Part shown: positions 55,462 to 64,000 of the stretch, piece after piece
Position numbering within the stretch: the stretch's first letter is position 1
Layout of the letters: each line of letters starts with the position of its first letter
Assembly (NCBI RefSeq): GCF_016056305.1
Contig: NZ_JAECZC010000108.1
Location: forward strand, 62,001 to 126,000
Direction: 5' to 3'
From: Amazonocrinis nigriterrae CENA67
Lineage (GTDB): Bacteria; Cyanobacteriota; Cyanobacteriia; Cyanobacteriales; Nostocaceae
Length of the DNA stretch: 64,000 bases
Notes under the pieces: generated by a model
Seen by the model: the letters and a program-made list of their open reading frames with translations, nothing else
The model's database searches: none
What the model was told of the DNA's origin: nothing
Made by a program: the position numbers and the translations under genes

Positions 55462-55548
55462 CGGTTATCTTTCGGTAAAGTCAGAGATCCTTAAGGTAAT
55501 ACTAGTTAACAGTTCTCAATTCCGAAAATACAGCAAATTACTTGCAAC

Positions 55549-58473
55549 TTACAACCAATTACCGACTAAGACAAATGGTGCCCAGTAATAAGGATGACGA
55601 TATTTTGGCGATCGCAACAAGAACAACTGAGCAGTCCGAAGTGCAACAGCTTTAGTTACTCCAGGTTGGTTTAATTCGGAATAGAACTTGTTCATCAGTT
55701 CAACTGTAGATTCATCTTGTACTGACCACAGTGTTGCTAATGTACTACGTGCCCCTGAACGCACCGCCACCCCTGCTAGTCCCAGAACCGCCCGCTGATC
55801 ACCGGCGGCGGTTTGGCAAGCACTCAAAATTAACAATTCTAAAGGACTGCGACCGGGGCGATCGCGTGCTTGCAATAATTCATCTAATTCTTTAACATTG
55901 ATCCGACCATCCCACGTTAACAAAAAGGTATTTTCAACTTGGGAAGAAAACTGACCGTGAGTTGCCAAGTGAACAATGGGGAAAGGTACATTATCGATTT
56001 GCTCTTTTATGCGTTTGCGGGTAAATTCTTGGTTTAAGAGAACTTCTGTGGGAACTATCTCTGCAATGTCCCGCACTTCCTCTTCCACTCCTGGCAATTT
56101 GGAAAACCCTTGACGAGCTTCAGCCAAACCTCCTGCTAAAGTTTGCAATTTATTTGGGGAAAGGGAACGTGAATACAACAGCTGCAATCCTGGACTCAAA
56201 GCTAGGTTATATTTTTCAATCAGATACTTCTGATTTTGATGATCATAAAGTGCTGACATGGGTACTCCCCGCAACACTCCATCTAGTACAAACACTAAAG
56301 TTTTAACGTTATCTTTTTGCAATTCTGCTTCAACTGGACGGATTAACCATTCGTAAAGAATTTCTCGCGCCCGTAGTGAGTTTGAGTCAGAGATATAAGG
56401 ATTTAAGCTGGTGAACATATCATCAAAGACGCGTTCAACTTCCCCTGTTTTCCCTGGCTGAGAATCAGATACTAGAGGAGTTGCATGGTATTTTAAAGGC
56501 TTTTGCGGTCGAGACAAAATCAGAGCCAGGCGATTTGGTAAGATAACCGAATATATGACAGCAGCATTAGGGTCTAACTGGTCAATTGGTTGCGGTTGGC
56601 TAGTAACACAAGCTTCTCGAAAAAAGTTAGTTAATTCTGCTAGTTGGAGTGCTTCTATAACATCACGAGCTTTTTGCAGATTCTCCTGACTAATTTCTGT
56701 TTGGTTTATCTGTTGAGAACCAACAGGTTGTAACAGTAAATTGACCAACTCTCGATAAACTGGTTCTACACTGTCACGAAAAGTAAATTGAATTTCTGGG
56801 TTAATACCAACCAAGTCCTGACGCAAAGATTGAAGAGTTTCATAGGCTAAGGTATAAGCTTGCAATGCGCTTTTTTGGTCTTGTTGAGTTTGGTAAATCC
56901 GTCCCAGTTGCCATTGCCAAAGATAGGTGATACTGGAATTATTAAAAGCAGATTTCTGTTGTAAAGCTTGTTCAGTTAATTGTTGTGCTTGTGCTAATTT
57001 ACCCATTTGCTGGTAAATTCCCCCTAGATAACCACGCACATCAGCTTGTGCTTGCTTATCTCCCAATTGTTGAGCTTGGTTGAGAGCAGTTTGTAAAATT
57101 TGCCCAATTTTTGCCCATGAGGGAATTGTTGCAGATTCAAGACTTTTCGCACCAATGCTTGTAGGTGGATTTTTGGTGAAACTACATAGTTGTAGAATCG
57201 GAGACAGATTATTTGATGAATTTTCACTCAGTCTTGATTGCAAACACATCAAACTTTGAGCAAATTTAATTTCAGCATAGACAGTTGAATGACTAGCTGG
57301 TAAATTATTGAAACTTGTTTGAATGTCAGACAGCAATTTTGGTACTTCAGACCATTGTTGAGTTTGTACCAACAGACTGAATCGATTCAATTGTGCTTGT
57401 CTTTTAATCTCTGATGAAATAGATAATTCAGCCTGCCGATAGCAAGTAGTTGCCTGTTGATATAATTGGGCAGCATTAGCTGTAATGGCTGCTTGCATAC
57501 AGTCTAGAGATTCTGTGAGTACCGCTTGTTGCCTTGGCGTTTCTAACTGTATTTTTCTAATAGCCAAGGCTCGCGCTATATTGCCTAAACTCAGATAAAT
57601 AGCAGCAAAATTCTGCGAATCTCCTGATTGTTGAGCTAATTGTCCAGCTGTAAGTAAGACCATCTGCGATTGTTCAAGTTGACTCACAAATCGCAAAACA
57701 TTGCCGAGACTACGCAAAGCCAAGATATCTAAAGAAAAGGAATCTTTTTTGTTGCTAATTCTTTCTTTTAAGGTTTGCAATTGTTCTTTTGTAATTTGGC
57801 ATTTTTGATGTTCAAGCTCTAAAGCTTTTAATAAAGTCTTGCAAGCCCTAGGATAAAGACCCAAATCTTGCATAGCTTGAGCTTGGTTAATCTGGCTTCT
57901 AATTGCACCATTTTGATTGCCGATATTTTGATAAATTTCAGCTGCTTGTTGCCAAGTTGCTAAGGCTGCTTGTGATTCTCCCACTGCTAATTGCAACTGT
58001 CCTTGGATGTCCAATGTAGAACTGAGGATTTGCAATTTTGCTGATGTTTCTGGCTGTGTTTGTAGGATATTTAAGCTAGTAGCGATCGCTTGTTTTGCTT
58101 GCTCCCATTTTCCGAGTTGTTGAGCGGTCAGGGAAAGATTGCTCAACGCCATCGCTTGGTTAAGTTTATCATCTCGCGCTGCAAAAGCCGCAGCAACTTG
58201 TTCCCAAACCTTTAGGGCTGACTCAAATTGTCTGTTTTGGTAAAGCATTTTGCCTTGTTCTACCAACTGCAAAGGCTGTTGTGGAGTTAGCACAATGGCA
58301 GTTGATGCCCAAACATGGGTAGTAAATAGCACTCCTCCCACAGACAAGAAAAATAAGAGAACTGCAAGGATTAGCGATCGCACTTGACTACTATAGTATC
58401 TAGGTTTGTGACGGCTAATTTGTAAGAAAAATCTTGTTTTGCGCGATCGCCATCTCTGCTGTTTTTTATGCAT
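55549..58473 (-). CDS. exported TPR-CHAT protease
   Basis: The 974-residue protein starts with a basic stretch and a hydrophobic segment (SLILAVLLFFLSVGGVLFTT, about 33-55), a signal peptide or anchor ending in HVWA. TPR repeats cover about 65-560. The C-terminal CHAT domain (about 630-974), a caspase-like protease, keeps the dyad: H839 (HLATHGQF) and C886 (LILSACQTAAG). CHAT domains are known as regulated peptidases. Here the export signal means it would act outside the cytoplasm, next to the TpsA surface protein. It lies 42 nt after the TpsA gene, so it is cotranscribed. It may process TpsA; this is inference. Confidence 0.92.
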   Translation of the reverse strand: MHKKQQRWRSRKTRFFLQISRHKPRYYSSQVRSLILAVLLFFLSVGGVLFTTHVWASTAIVLTPQQPLQLVEQGKMLYQNRQFESALKVWEQVAAAFAARDDKLNQAMALSNLSLTAQQLGKWEQAKQAIATSLNILQTQPETSAKLQILSSTLDIQGQLQLAVGESQAALATWQQAAEIYQNIGNQNGAIRSQINQAQAMQDLGLYPRACKTLLKALELEHQKCQITKEQLQTLKERISNKKDSFSLDILALRSLGNVLRFVSQLEQSQMVLLTAGQLAQQSGDSQNFAAIYLSLGNIARALAIRKIQLETPRQQAVLTESLDCMQAAITANAAQLYQQATTCYRQAELSISSEIKRQAQLNRFSLLVQTQQWSEVPKLLSDIQTSFNNLPASHSTVYAEIKFAQSLMCLQSRLSENSSNNLSPILQLCSFTKNPPTSIGAKSLESATIPSWAKIGQILQTALNQAQQLGDKQAQADVRGYLGGIYQQMGKLAQAQQLTEQALQQKSAFNNSSITYLWQWQLGRIYQTQQDQKSALQAYTLAYETLQSLRQDLVGINPEIQFTFRDSVEPVYRELVNLLLQPVGSQQINQTEISQENLQKARDVIEALQLAELTNFFREACVTSQPQPIDQLDPNAAVIYSVILPNRLALILSRPQKPLKYHATPLVSDSQPGKTGEVERVFDDMFTSLNPYISDSNSLRAREILYEWLIRPVEAELQKDNVKTLVFVLDGVLRGVPMSALYDHQNQKYLIEKYNLALSPGLQLLYSRSLSPNKLQTLAGGLAEARQGFSKLPGVEEEVRDIAEIVPTEVLLNQEFTRKRIKEQIDNVPFPIVHLATHGQFSSQVENTFLLTWDGRINVKELDELLQARDRPGRSPLELLILSACQTAAGDQRAVLGLAGVAVRSGARSTLATLWSVQDESTVELMNKFYSELNQPGVTKAVALRTAQLFLLRSPKYRHPYYWAPFVLVGNWL

Positions 58474-58515
58474 ATTTTATTCATTCTGTCAAATGATTCC
58501 TGAAATTACCTATTT

Positions 58516-61500
58516 TCATCGTGCAGGACAACTAGTGAAATTCTTAGGTAAACGATGGGTTCCAATGACGTTGGGATTGTAGGCGGTAAGAACTATTTCA
58601 CCTTGATTGTTGAATACCCATCCTTGAGCCGGCACAATTTGCGAGGGAGAATTATAACTTGCAGAGGTTTTTTGCACTGGGTTTACATTACTAACGGTTG
58701 AGACTGGTTCAACTAAACCAACCTGAGTAGCTTCTTGGCTCAAGTCTTCGTTAGGACTAGGAGGTAAGCCACCACGTCCTGTGATAGTGAATTCGCTACC
58801 AACACCTTTACTACAAGGATTTTGGGCGATTTGGTCATTGGGATCGATAACATTTGCAGGTAATTCCACTAAATTGCGGCTGGGATCAATCGGTTCATTA
58901 ATGTTCACCACTCCCGGATTTCCGCCAAACTCTGAACTAGCGGTAATGTCATTGAAAAAATCTCTGGGTTTGTCGCGAAATTCAATACCATAGATCCCGG
59001 TAGCTGTGATGTCAACACGACCACCATCACCATAAGTTGCATTGGCGGTTATATCACTACCATTTGGTTTTGAGGGTGGTGCAATGAGAAATTCGGTGTT
59101 AATGGCAATGTTACCACCAGTACCAATTGCCCCTGGTTGGCTCTGGGTACCTGCGTTGGTAGTGATCTTGCTTTCGTCTTGCATGAGTAACAAATCTGCT
59201 ACCTGTAGGGTAATATTGCCACCTCTTTCTTTGCTGGTTTCGGCTGAGATTGTTCCTTGATCCAACGTCAGAGAATTGGCTTGTAAAAATATATCGCCTC
59301 CTGTACCGCTGCCTTTGCTATTCACAGAAAGTTCAGCACCATTTTGAATCAGTACATTTTGAGGCGAGCCAATTACGAAGATACTACCACCAGCACTGCT
59401 GGAAGTGTTTTCAGTCTGAGCTAAGATTGCTGTCCCCAAATCAGAGAGAGTCAGACTGTTTGGTACATTCAGCGTGATGTCGCCTGCTTTGGAACTAGCT
59501 GAAGTGTTAGTACGGATTTGTCCGCCGCTGGAAAGTTCAATAGTGTTGGCTGTAATGTCAATATTACCAGCATCACCATTTCCATTAGTATTAGCACTGA
59601 GAAAAGCTGTATTGCTGATTTGCAAGCGAGGAGTGTTGATTGTAATACCTTTAGAGGCTCCGGTTGCGCCAGTCCCGACTTCACTGGCGAGAGCAGAACT
59701 CAAAAAGCGATCGCTGGATGTGCCATCAACAACTACACTATCAGTAGCTGTAACTCGAATCGCACCAGAATTGCCCTTTCCTAAAGTATTAGTATTTATT
59801 TGTGCGCCATTGGTAACTCTGAAAATAGGAGTATTGATTTCAATTCCTCCAGAATTGCCTATAGCAGCGGCTGTCACTTGACTAGTTGCAGCACTGCCAT
59901 TACCTTGGCTCGATTCACCATCAAATATTACCTTGCCAGTGGCAGTAATACGGATTGCACCTGCATCACCTGAACTTTTGGTACTGGCATCTAAAAAAGC
60001 GCCTTGAGTCACCTCTAATACTGGGGTGTTAATCACAATACCGCCAGATTTACCAAATGCACCGTCAAAAACTTGACTGAGTACAGCGGTACGGTTTCCG
60101 TTGGTAGATTCACCATCAAAGATTACCTGATCAGTGGCAGTAATGCTGGTCGTGCCTGCATTGCCTGAGCCTTTGGTGCTAGCATCCACAAGAGCGCCTC
60201 TCATCAACTCAAAGATTGGGGCATTAATCTCAATTCCCCCAGAGTTGCCCACAGCATCTTTTTCTACTTGGCTGAATATTGTACTACGGAAGTTATAGAG
60301 AGATTCGCCATCTACTAGTAGGCGATCGCCAGCAGTAATGGTGATTTTACCTGCATCTCCCTGTGCGGAAGTACTTGCACCAAGTTGAGCGCCGTTGGTG
60401 ATGGCAATATTACCTGCATTAATCTCAATTCCACCAGAGTTGCCCACAGCATCTTTTTCCACTTGGCTGAATACTGTACTCAGGAAGTTTTTACTAGATT
60501 CGCCATCTACCATTACCTGATTCCCAGCAGTAATGCTGATTTTGCCTGCATCGCCCTGTCCAGAAGTACTGGCACTGAGTTGACCACCCTTAGTGATGGC
60601 AACACTACCTGCATTAATCTCAATTCCGCCTGAGTTGCCGACAGCATCTTTTTCCACTTGGCTGAATACTGTACTACGGAAGTTATAGAGAGATTCGCCA
60701 TCTATCAATACCTGATTCCCAGCAGTAATGTTGATTTTGCCTGCATCTCCCTGTCCAGAGGTACTGGCACTAAGTTGACCACCCTTAGTGATGGCAACAC
60801 TACCTGCATTAATCTCGATGCCGCCTGAGTTGCCCACGGCATCTTTTTCCACTTGGCTAAATATTGTACTGAGGAAATTTGTACTAGATTCGCCATCTAC
60901 CATTACCTGATTCCCAGCAGTAATGTTGATTTTGCCTGCATCGCCCTGTCCAGAAGTACTAGCACCGAGTTGAGCGCCATTGGTGATGGCAACACTACCT
61001 GCATTTATGTCAATTCCGCCTGAGTTACCCACGGCATCTTTTCCCACTTGGCTGAATATTGTACTACGGTAGTTATAGAGAGATTCACCATCTACTAGTA
61101 GCTGATTCCCAGCAGTAATGCTGATTTTGCCTGCATTTCCTTGTCCAGAAGTACTGGCACTAAGTTGAGCGCCTTTGGTAATGGCAACACTACCTGCATT
61201 AATCTCAATTCCGCCTGAGTTACCGACAGCACCTTTTTCCACTTGGCTGTGTATTTGACTGAGATTGTTGTAACGAGATTCTCCTGCAAATAACACCTGA
61301 CCTGTGGCAGAAATACGAATCTTGCCCGAATCTCCTCTTCCTAAAGTATTGGTATCCAGCAAACCACCGTTAGTTATCTCAACGCTACCTGCGCTAATCT
61401 CAATACCGCCAGAATTACCTTCGCCATTTCCTCTAACTTGGCTCAATAGTGAGCTAAGTTGCCCAATAACAGATTGCCCATCAATAACCGCCTGATTAGT

Positions 61501-62652
61501 AGCGGTTACTCTAATGGTGCCTGCATTTCCTTTACCTGTGGTGCTAGCATTCAGTTGACCGCCATCACTCACTGCAAAAGAACCAGCCTGAATCTTGATG
61601 TCACCAGAGTTGCCTTGCGCTCCGGTTTCTACTTGGTTGTACGCCCCACTGATGGCATTATTGGGAGATACCCCACTCAAGACCACCTGATCAGTGGCAT
61701 TAATTTCGATGTTTCCCGCCTGAGTTCCAGGTGAACCATTACCTTGGCTGATTCCAGCAAATAACCGACCTCCCCCCACAATATTGACGTTACGACCGTT
61801 GATCACGATACTACCGCCACCCCCAGCCGCAACATTCACAACTGCTTCTTTAGACAGGGATACATCAGCTCGTTCAACACCATCGGGAAAACTCAAAGAA
61901 GTTAACTTTGGAAATCCTTGGGACTCTTGGATATTTAGACCAACTGTTCCCGCACCAGTCAATCCGCCTAACTCAATTCGACCCCCTGATACTTGCAAGC
62001 TGCCACCATCAAGCACAACATTTCCACCTACCAGTGCCAAAGTGTTTGTCGGTTGCAACGCCAGAACAGCAGATGATTGATTCACAATACTCGCCGGATT
62101 TTGCCTCAATTGCAGTGCCACAGGAATATTAACTGTTAACAGTGGTGCTTGCGGGTTCGTAGCGCTAAACTCCAACCCATTATCGAACAATAGGCTATCT
62201 GCACTAGAAGCTACAAACGATCCTCCTACATCTAAACGAGCATTGGGGCCAAAGACAATTCCATGAGGATTAATCAGAAAAAAGTTGGCATTACCCAAAA
62301 CTCCCAGAGTTCCCAGAATATTCGAGGGATTACTTCCTGTGACTCTAGTGAAAATATTTGTAATTCCGCCGGGATTTGTAAAATAGGCTCTTGCTCCTTC
62401 ACCTACGTTAAATTCTTGGAAGCTGTGGAATAGATTGTTGCCTCGAATTGCTCCGCCATTAATCCGGTCAATCGGACTGTTGTAAAGAGTGTCTGGTACT
62501 ACAACTGAATTTTGATCGCCGAGAGTTGTATCGGGTGTGATTTGTGCTTTTGCCGACCAGGGAGCGATACAAGACAACAAAGCCAACACAAAATTTACCC
62601 CTAGAGGTAGACGTAAAGTATCAAACAGGAGCGATCGCTTGGCATGTTGCAT
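58516..62652 (-). CDS. two-partner-secretion exoprotein (TpsA, filamentous-haemagglutinin type)
   Basis: The 1378-residue protein has a long signal peptide (about 36 residues, ending PWSAKA). The TPS domain that TpsB recognises follows (about 40-290, with INGGAIRGNNLFHSFQEFNV, FFLINPHGIVFGPNARLDVG). Residues about 345-1020 are a beta-helix of 65-residue repeats (GNSGGIEINAGSVAITKGGQ plus AGNQVLVDGES-type units), then a shorter C-terminal part rich in Pro/Ser. Cyanobacterial TPS exoproteins lack a known toxin domain and are usually adhesin-like. The TpsB gene is 20 nt upstream. No Shine-Dalgarno is obvious, so coupling to TpsB is likely. Confidence 0.92.
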   Translation of the reverse strand: MQHAKRSLLFDTLRLPLGVNFVLALLSCIAPWSAKAQITPDTTLGDQNSVVVPDTLYNSPIDRINGGAIRGNNLFHSFQEFNVGEGARAYFTNPGGITNIFTRVTGSNPSNILGTLGVLGNANFFLINPHGIVFGPNARLDVGGSFVASSADSLLFDNGLEFSATNPQAPLLTVNIPVALQLRQNPASIVNQSSAVLALQPTNTLALVGGNVVLDGGSLQVSGGRIELGGLTGAGTVGLNIQESQGFPKLTSLSFPDGVERADVSLSKEAVVNVAAGGGGSIVINGRNVNIVGGGRLFAGISQGNGSPGTQAGNIEINATDQVVLSGVSPNNAISGAYNQVETGAQGNSGDIKIQAGSFAVSDGGQLNASTTGKGNAGTIRVTATNQAVIDGQSVIGQLSSLLSQVRGNGEGNSGGIEISAGSVEITNGGLLDTNTLGRGDSGKIRISATGQVLFAGESRYNNLSQIHSQVEKGAVGNSGGIEINAGSVAITKGAQLSASTSGQGNAGKISITAGNQLLVDGESLYNYRSTIFSQVGKDAVGNSGGIDINAGSVAITNGAQLGASTSGQGDAGKINITAGNQVMVDGESSTNFLSTIFSQVEKDAVGNSGGIEINAGSVAITKGGQLSASTSGQGDAGKINITAGNQVLIDGESLYNFRSTVFSQVEKDAVGNSGGIEINAGSVAITKGGQLSASTSGQGDAGKISITAGNQVMVDGESSKNFLSTVFSQVEKDAVGNSGGIEINAGNIAITNGAQLGASTSAQGDAGKITITAGDRLLVDGESLYNFRSTIFSQVEKDAVGNSGGIEINAPIFELMRGALVDASTKGSGNAGTTSITATDQVIFDGESTNGNRTAVLSQVFDGAFGKSGGIVINTPVLEVTQGAFLDASTKSSGDAGAIRITATGKVIFDGESSQGNGSAATSQVTAAAIGNSGGIEINTPIFRVTNGAQINTNTLGKGNSGAIRVTATDSVVVDGTSSDRFLSSALASEVGTGATGASKGITINTPRLQISNTAFLSANTNGNGDAGNIDITANTIELSSGGQIRTNTSASSKAGDITLNVPNSLTLSDLGTAILAQTENTSSSAGGSIFVIGSPQNVLIQNGAELSVNSKGSGTGGDIFLQANSLTLDQGTISAETSKERGGNITLQVADLLLMQDESKITTNAGTQSQPGAIGTGGNIAINTEFLIAPPSKPNGSDITANATYGDGGRVDITATGIYGIEFRDKPRDFFNDITASSEFGGNPGVVNINEPIDPSRNLVELPANVIDPNDQIAQNPCSKGVGSEFTITGRGGLPPSPNEDLSQEATQVGLVEPVSTVSNVNPVQKTSASYNSPSQIVPAQGWVFNNQGEIVLTAYNPNVIGTHRLPKNFTSCPAR
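59590..61620 (-). repeat. 65-residue (195-bp) repeat array in tpsA
   Basis: About eleven units; six (60239 to about 61400) are near-identical at DNA level, with unit starts exactly 195 bp apart (60239, 60434, 60629). Outer copies are diverged. The period is in frame, so copy-number change would lengthen or shorten the beta-helix without a frameshift. Confidence 0.9.
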
Positions 62653-62672
62653 AATTTTTGATTCCTAAACTT

Positions 62673-64000
62673 TTAGAAAGGATTGGCCACTACTGAGAAA
62701 TAAATACCGTCTTCCTGCAAAGTCCTGCCTCTGTCTTGAATATCTGTCAATGGCAGACCATAATCAAGACGAGCATTGAAGCGATCGCTCATTTGCCACT
62801 GTAAACCCAATCCCAACCCCAACAAGGTATTAGGATTTGGGTCTGGATTGCCGGAACTATTCCAACCCACACCAAAATCAATAAACGGCACTACTTGCAA
62901 GACTCCTCCTACGTTTTCTACCCGCATTACTGGTAATTGCACTTCTGCTGATGCAAAAAAGCCGTTATCTGTCAAGAAAATATCTTGTCGATAACCCCGG
63001 ACACTATGCAAACCGCCCAGCCCAAATTGCTCTAAAGGCACAAGGGCACGGGTTGACAATTGCAGGTCAGAACGTAACACTAGTAAAGTTTGCGGTGCTA
63101 AAAGTCGCACATATTGTCCTTGTCCCCGCCAAGAAAAAAACCGAGTATCAGGAGGGTCATTGTTGACGGTAGCATTGAAGATATTTAAACCAAGGTTAAA
63201 TTGAGAGCGTAGGGCTAAGGCTTGTTGAGAATTCCGCTGTTGATATTCTTGAAACAATTGTAAGACTGAAATGCGAGTCTCTCCCCGTTCGTTAGCACCG
63301 GCTGAAAGGGGAAAACCACTACCTAAAAGTTCAGATTTGCTTTCTTGGCGTAACCCAGATAGACCCACAGCAAATTCTCTGTTGGGAGATAAGATTAAAG
63401 GTTGGCGAAAGCCTAACTCGAAGTAATTGGAATTACCAATAATATCTATGCGGTCAAAGGGTGGTTCGACAACTTCAGTATTTGTCAATCCCCCTCTGAG
63501 GGTAATAGTGCCATTACGAGGATTAACAGGTATGTTGTAGCGTAAATCAAAGGCGTTGCTACCATCAGTATTGATATATTCCAGATTCAAGGCATCCCCA
63601 AAACCGAGTAAATTACCTTGGTTAATGCGGACACCACGGCGTAAGCTACCAACACTAGGCGCACGACCATTATCTATAAAAAATTCTGTATTAAAAGAGT
63701 TAGCTTCTACTACTTTGACTGTCAGTATACTTAATTCGGGACGCGACCCAACAGACAATTCGGCTGATATATTCCCAATCAAGGGGTCAAGTTGCAACAG
63801 TTGCAAAGCTGACAGCAAGCGCTTTTGATTTAGGGGTTTAGCGGTGGCTAGGGCTAATCTGCTGCGGATGTAGTTTGAGTTCAACCGTCGTGTACCCGTC
63901 ACCGCAATATCTTCTAGCCCTCCTTCAATAATCTGGATTTTGACGACAGAACCCTGTTGAGATAAGATTTGACCAGCTGGAATCACAGCACCGCAATTGA
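62673..64000 (-). CDS. TpsB (FhaC/ShlB-type) outer-membrane transporter, 5' end outside the window
   Basis: This is the C-terminal 440 residues or so of the pore that exports TpsA. The frame is open to the window edge (…NCGAVIPAGQ), and an in-frame GTG at 63986 is internal, so the signal peptide and the first POTRA part lie outside. Visible are a POTRA segment (LNSNYIRSRLALATAKPLNQ) and a 16-strand-type barrel. The barrel includes FGLGGLHSVRGYRQD, the conserved motif of the FhaC loop L6 (VRGY), and a final F. It is the first known gene of the operon tpsB-tpsA-CHAT-DUF928. Confidence 0.93.
   Translation of the reverse strand, partial: NCGAVIPAGQILSQQGSVVKIQIIEGGLEDIAVTGTRRLNSNYIRSRLALATAKPLNQKRLLSALQLLQLDPLIGNISAELSVGSRPELSILTVKVVEANSFNTEFFIDNGRAPSVGSLRRGVRINQGNLLGFGDALNLEYINTDGSNAFDLRYNIPVNPRNGTITLRGGLTNTEVVEPPFDRIDIIGNSNYFELGFRQPLILSPNREFAVGLSGLRQESKSELLGSGFPLSAGANERGETRISVLQLFQEYQQRNSQQALALRSQFNLGLNIFNATVNNDPPDTRFFSWRGQGQYVRLLAPQTLLVLRSDLQLSTRALVPLEQFGLGGLHSVRGYRQDIFLTDNGFFASAEVQLPVMRVENVGGVLQVVPFIDFGVGWNSSGNPDPNPNTLLGLGLGLQWQMSDRFNARLDYGLPLTDIQDRGRTLQEDGIYFSVVANPF

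Overview
The window reads as chromosome from a filamentous, probably heterocyst-forming cyanobacterium (Nostoc/Calothrix/Tolypothrix type). The grounds are very frequent HIP1 octamers (GCGATCGC), many heptanucleotide tandem repeats (STRRs) between genes, a recA and a uvrA that both carry cyanobacterial-type LexA boxes, an SLH/OprB porin, a PEP-CTERM protein, CHAT and CHASE2 proteins, and a Ser/Thr kinase with pentapeptide repeats. Genus is an inference; no rRNA or tRNA gene was recognised.

Layout. 1-2.3 kb: a DUF4157 protein whose middle looks like a zinc-dependent deaminase (candidate injected toxin), then a ParE/RelE-type toxin-antitoxin pair. 2.5-11.1 kb: metabolic and housekeeping genes (FGGY sugar kinase with a GpsA-like dehydrogenase, a hypothetical gene behind a perfect LexA-box palindrome, RNA 2'-phosphotransferase, aromatic amino acid permease, phosphohexomutase, RdgB). 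11.7-24.6 kb: twelve co-directional genes forming an unfamiliar, metabolite-type cluster: AGE-family epimerase-like protein, two DJ-1/PfpI proteins, a benzoylformate-decarboxylase-like ThDP enzyme, four NTF2/SnoaL-fold proteins (one fused to a tautomerase), a GMC oxidoreductase, a VOC protein, a small beta-rich unknown and a GH13 glucan enzyme. This is the best candidate for an undescribed pathway here. 24.6-32.2 kb: a repeat-rich gap with a ribbon-helix-helix gene, a lone sugar-ABC permease, a DUF1003 protein, a CadD-like transporter, a secreted protein, and a FecCD/FecE pair with no binding protein.

32.3-51.6 kb: a MITE-like element with a 7-bp target duplication, iron-type porin, hisIE, a ChaB-like gene, hemL, an SpkB-like kinase and an FHA protein, divergent recA and uvrA (SOS control), a second MITE-like element, a VOC protein, a leaderless peptidoglycan amidase, a PAS histidine kinase and a PEP-CTERM protein. 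52-64 kb: a surface/secretion island with TpsB, TpsA (65-residue repeats), an exported TPR-CHAT protease and a DUF928 protein on the minus strand, convergent with an AAA-like/CHASE2 membrane protein.

The functional themes are DNA repair under LexA, export of a large surface protein linked to a CHAT protease, and a small-molecule or sugar-derived pathway built from carbonyl-handling enzymes. Repeats are woven into genes: several stop codons lie inside STRRs, and one STRR lies in frame inside uvrA.
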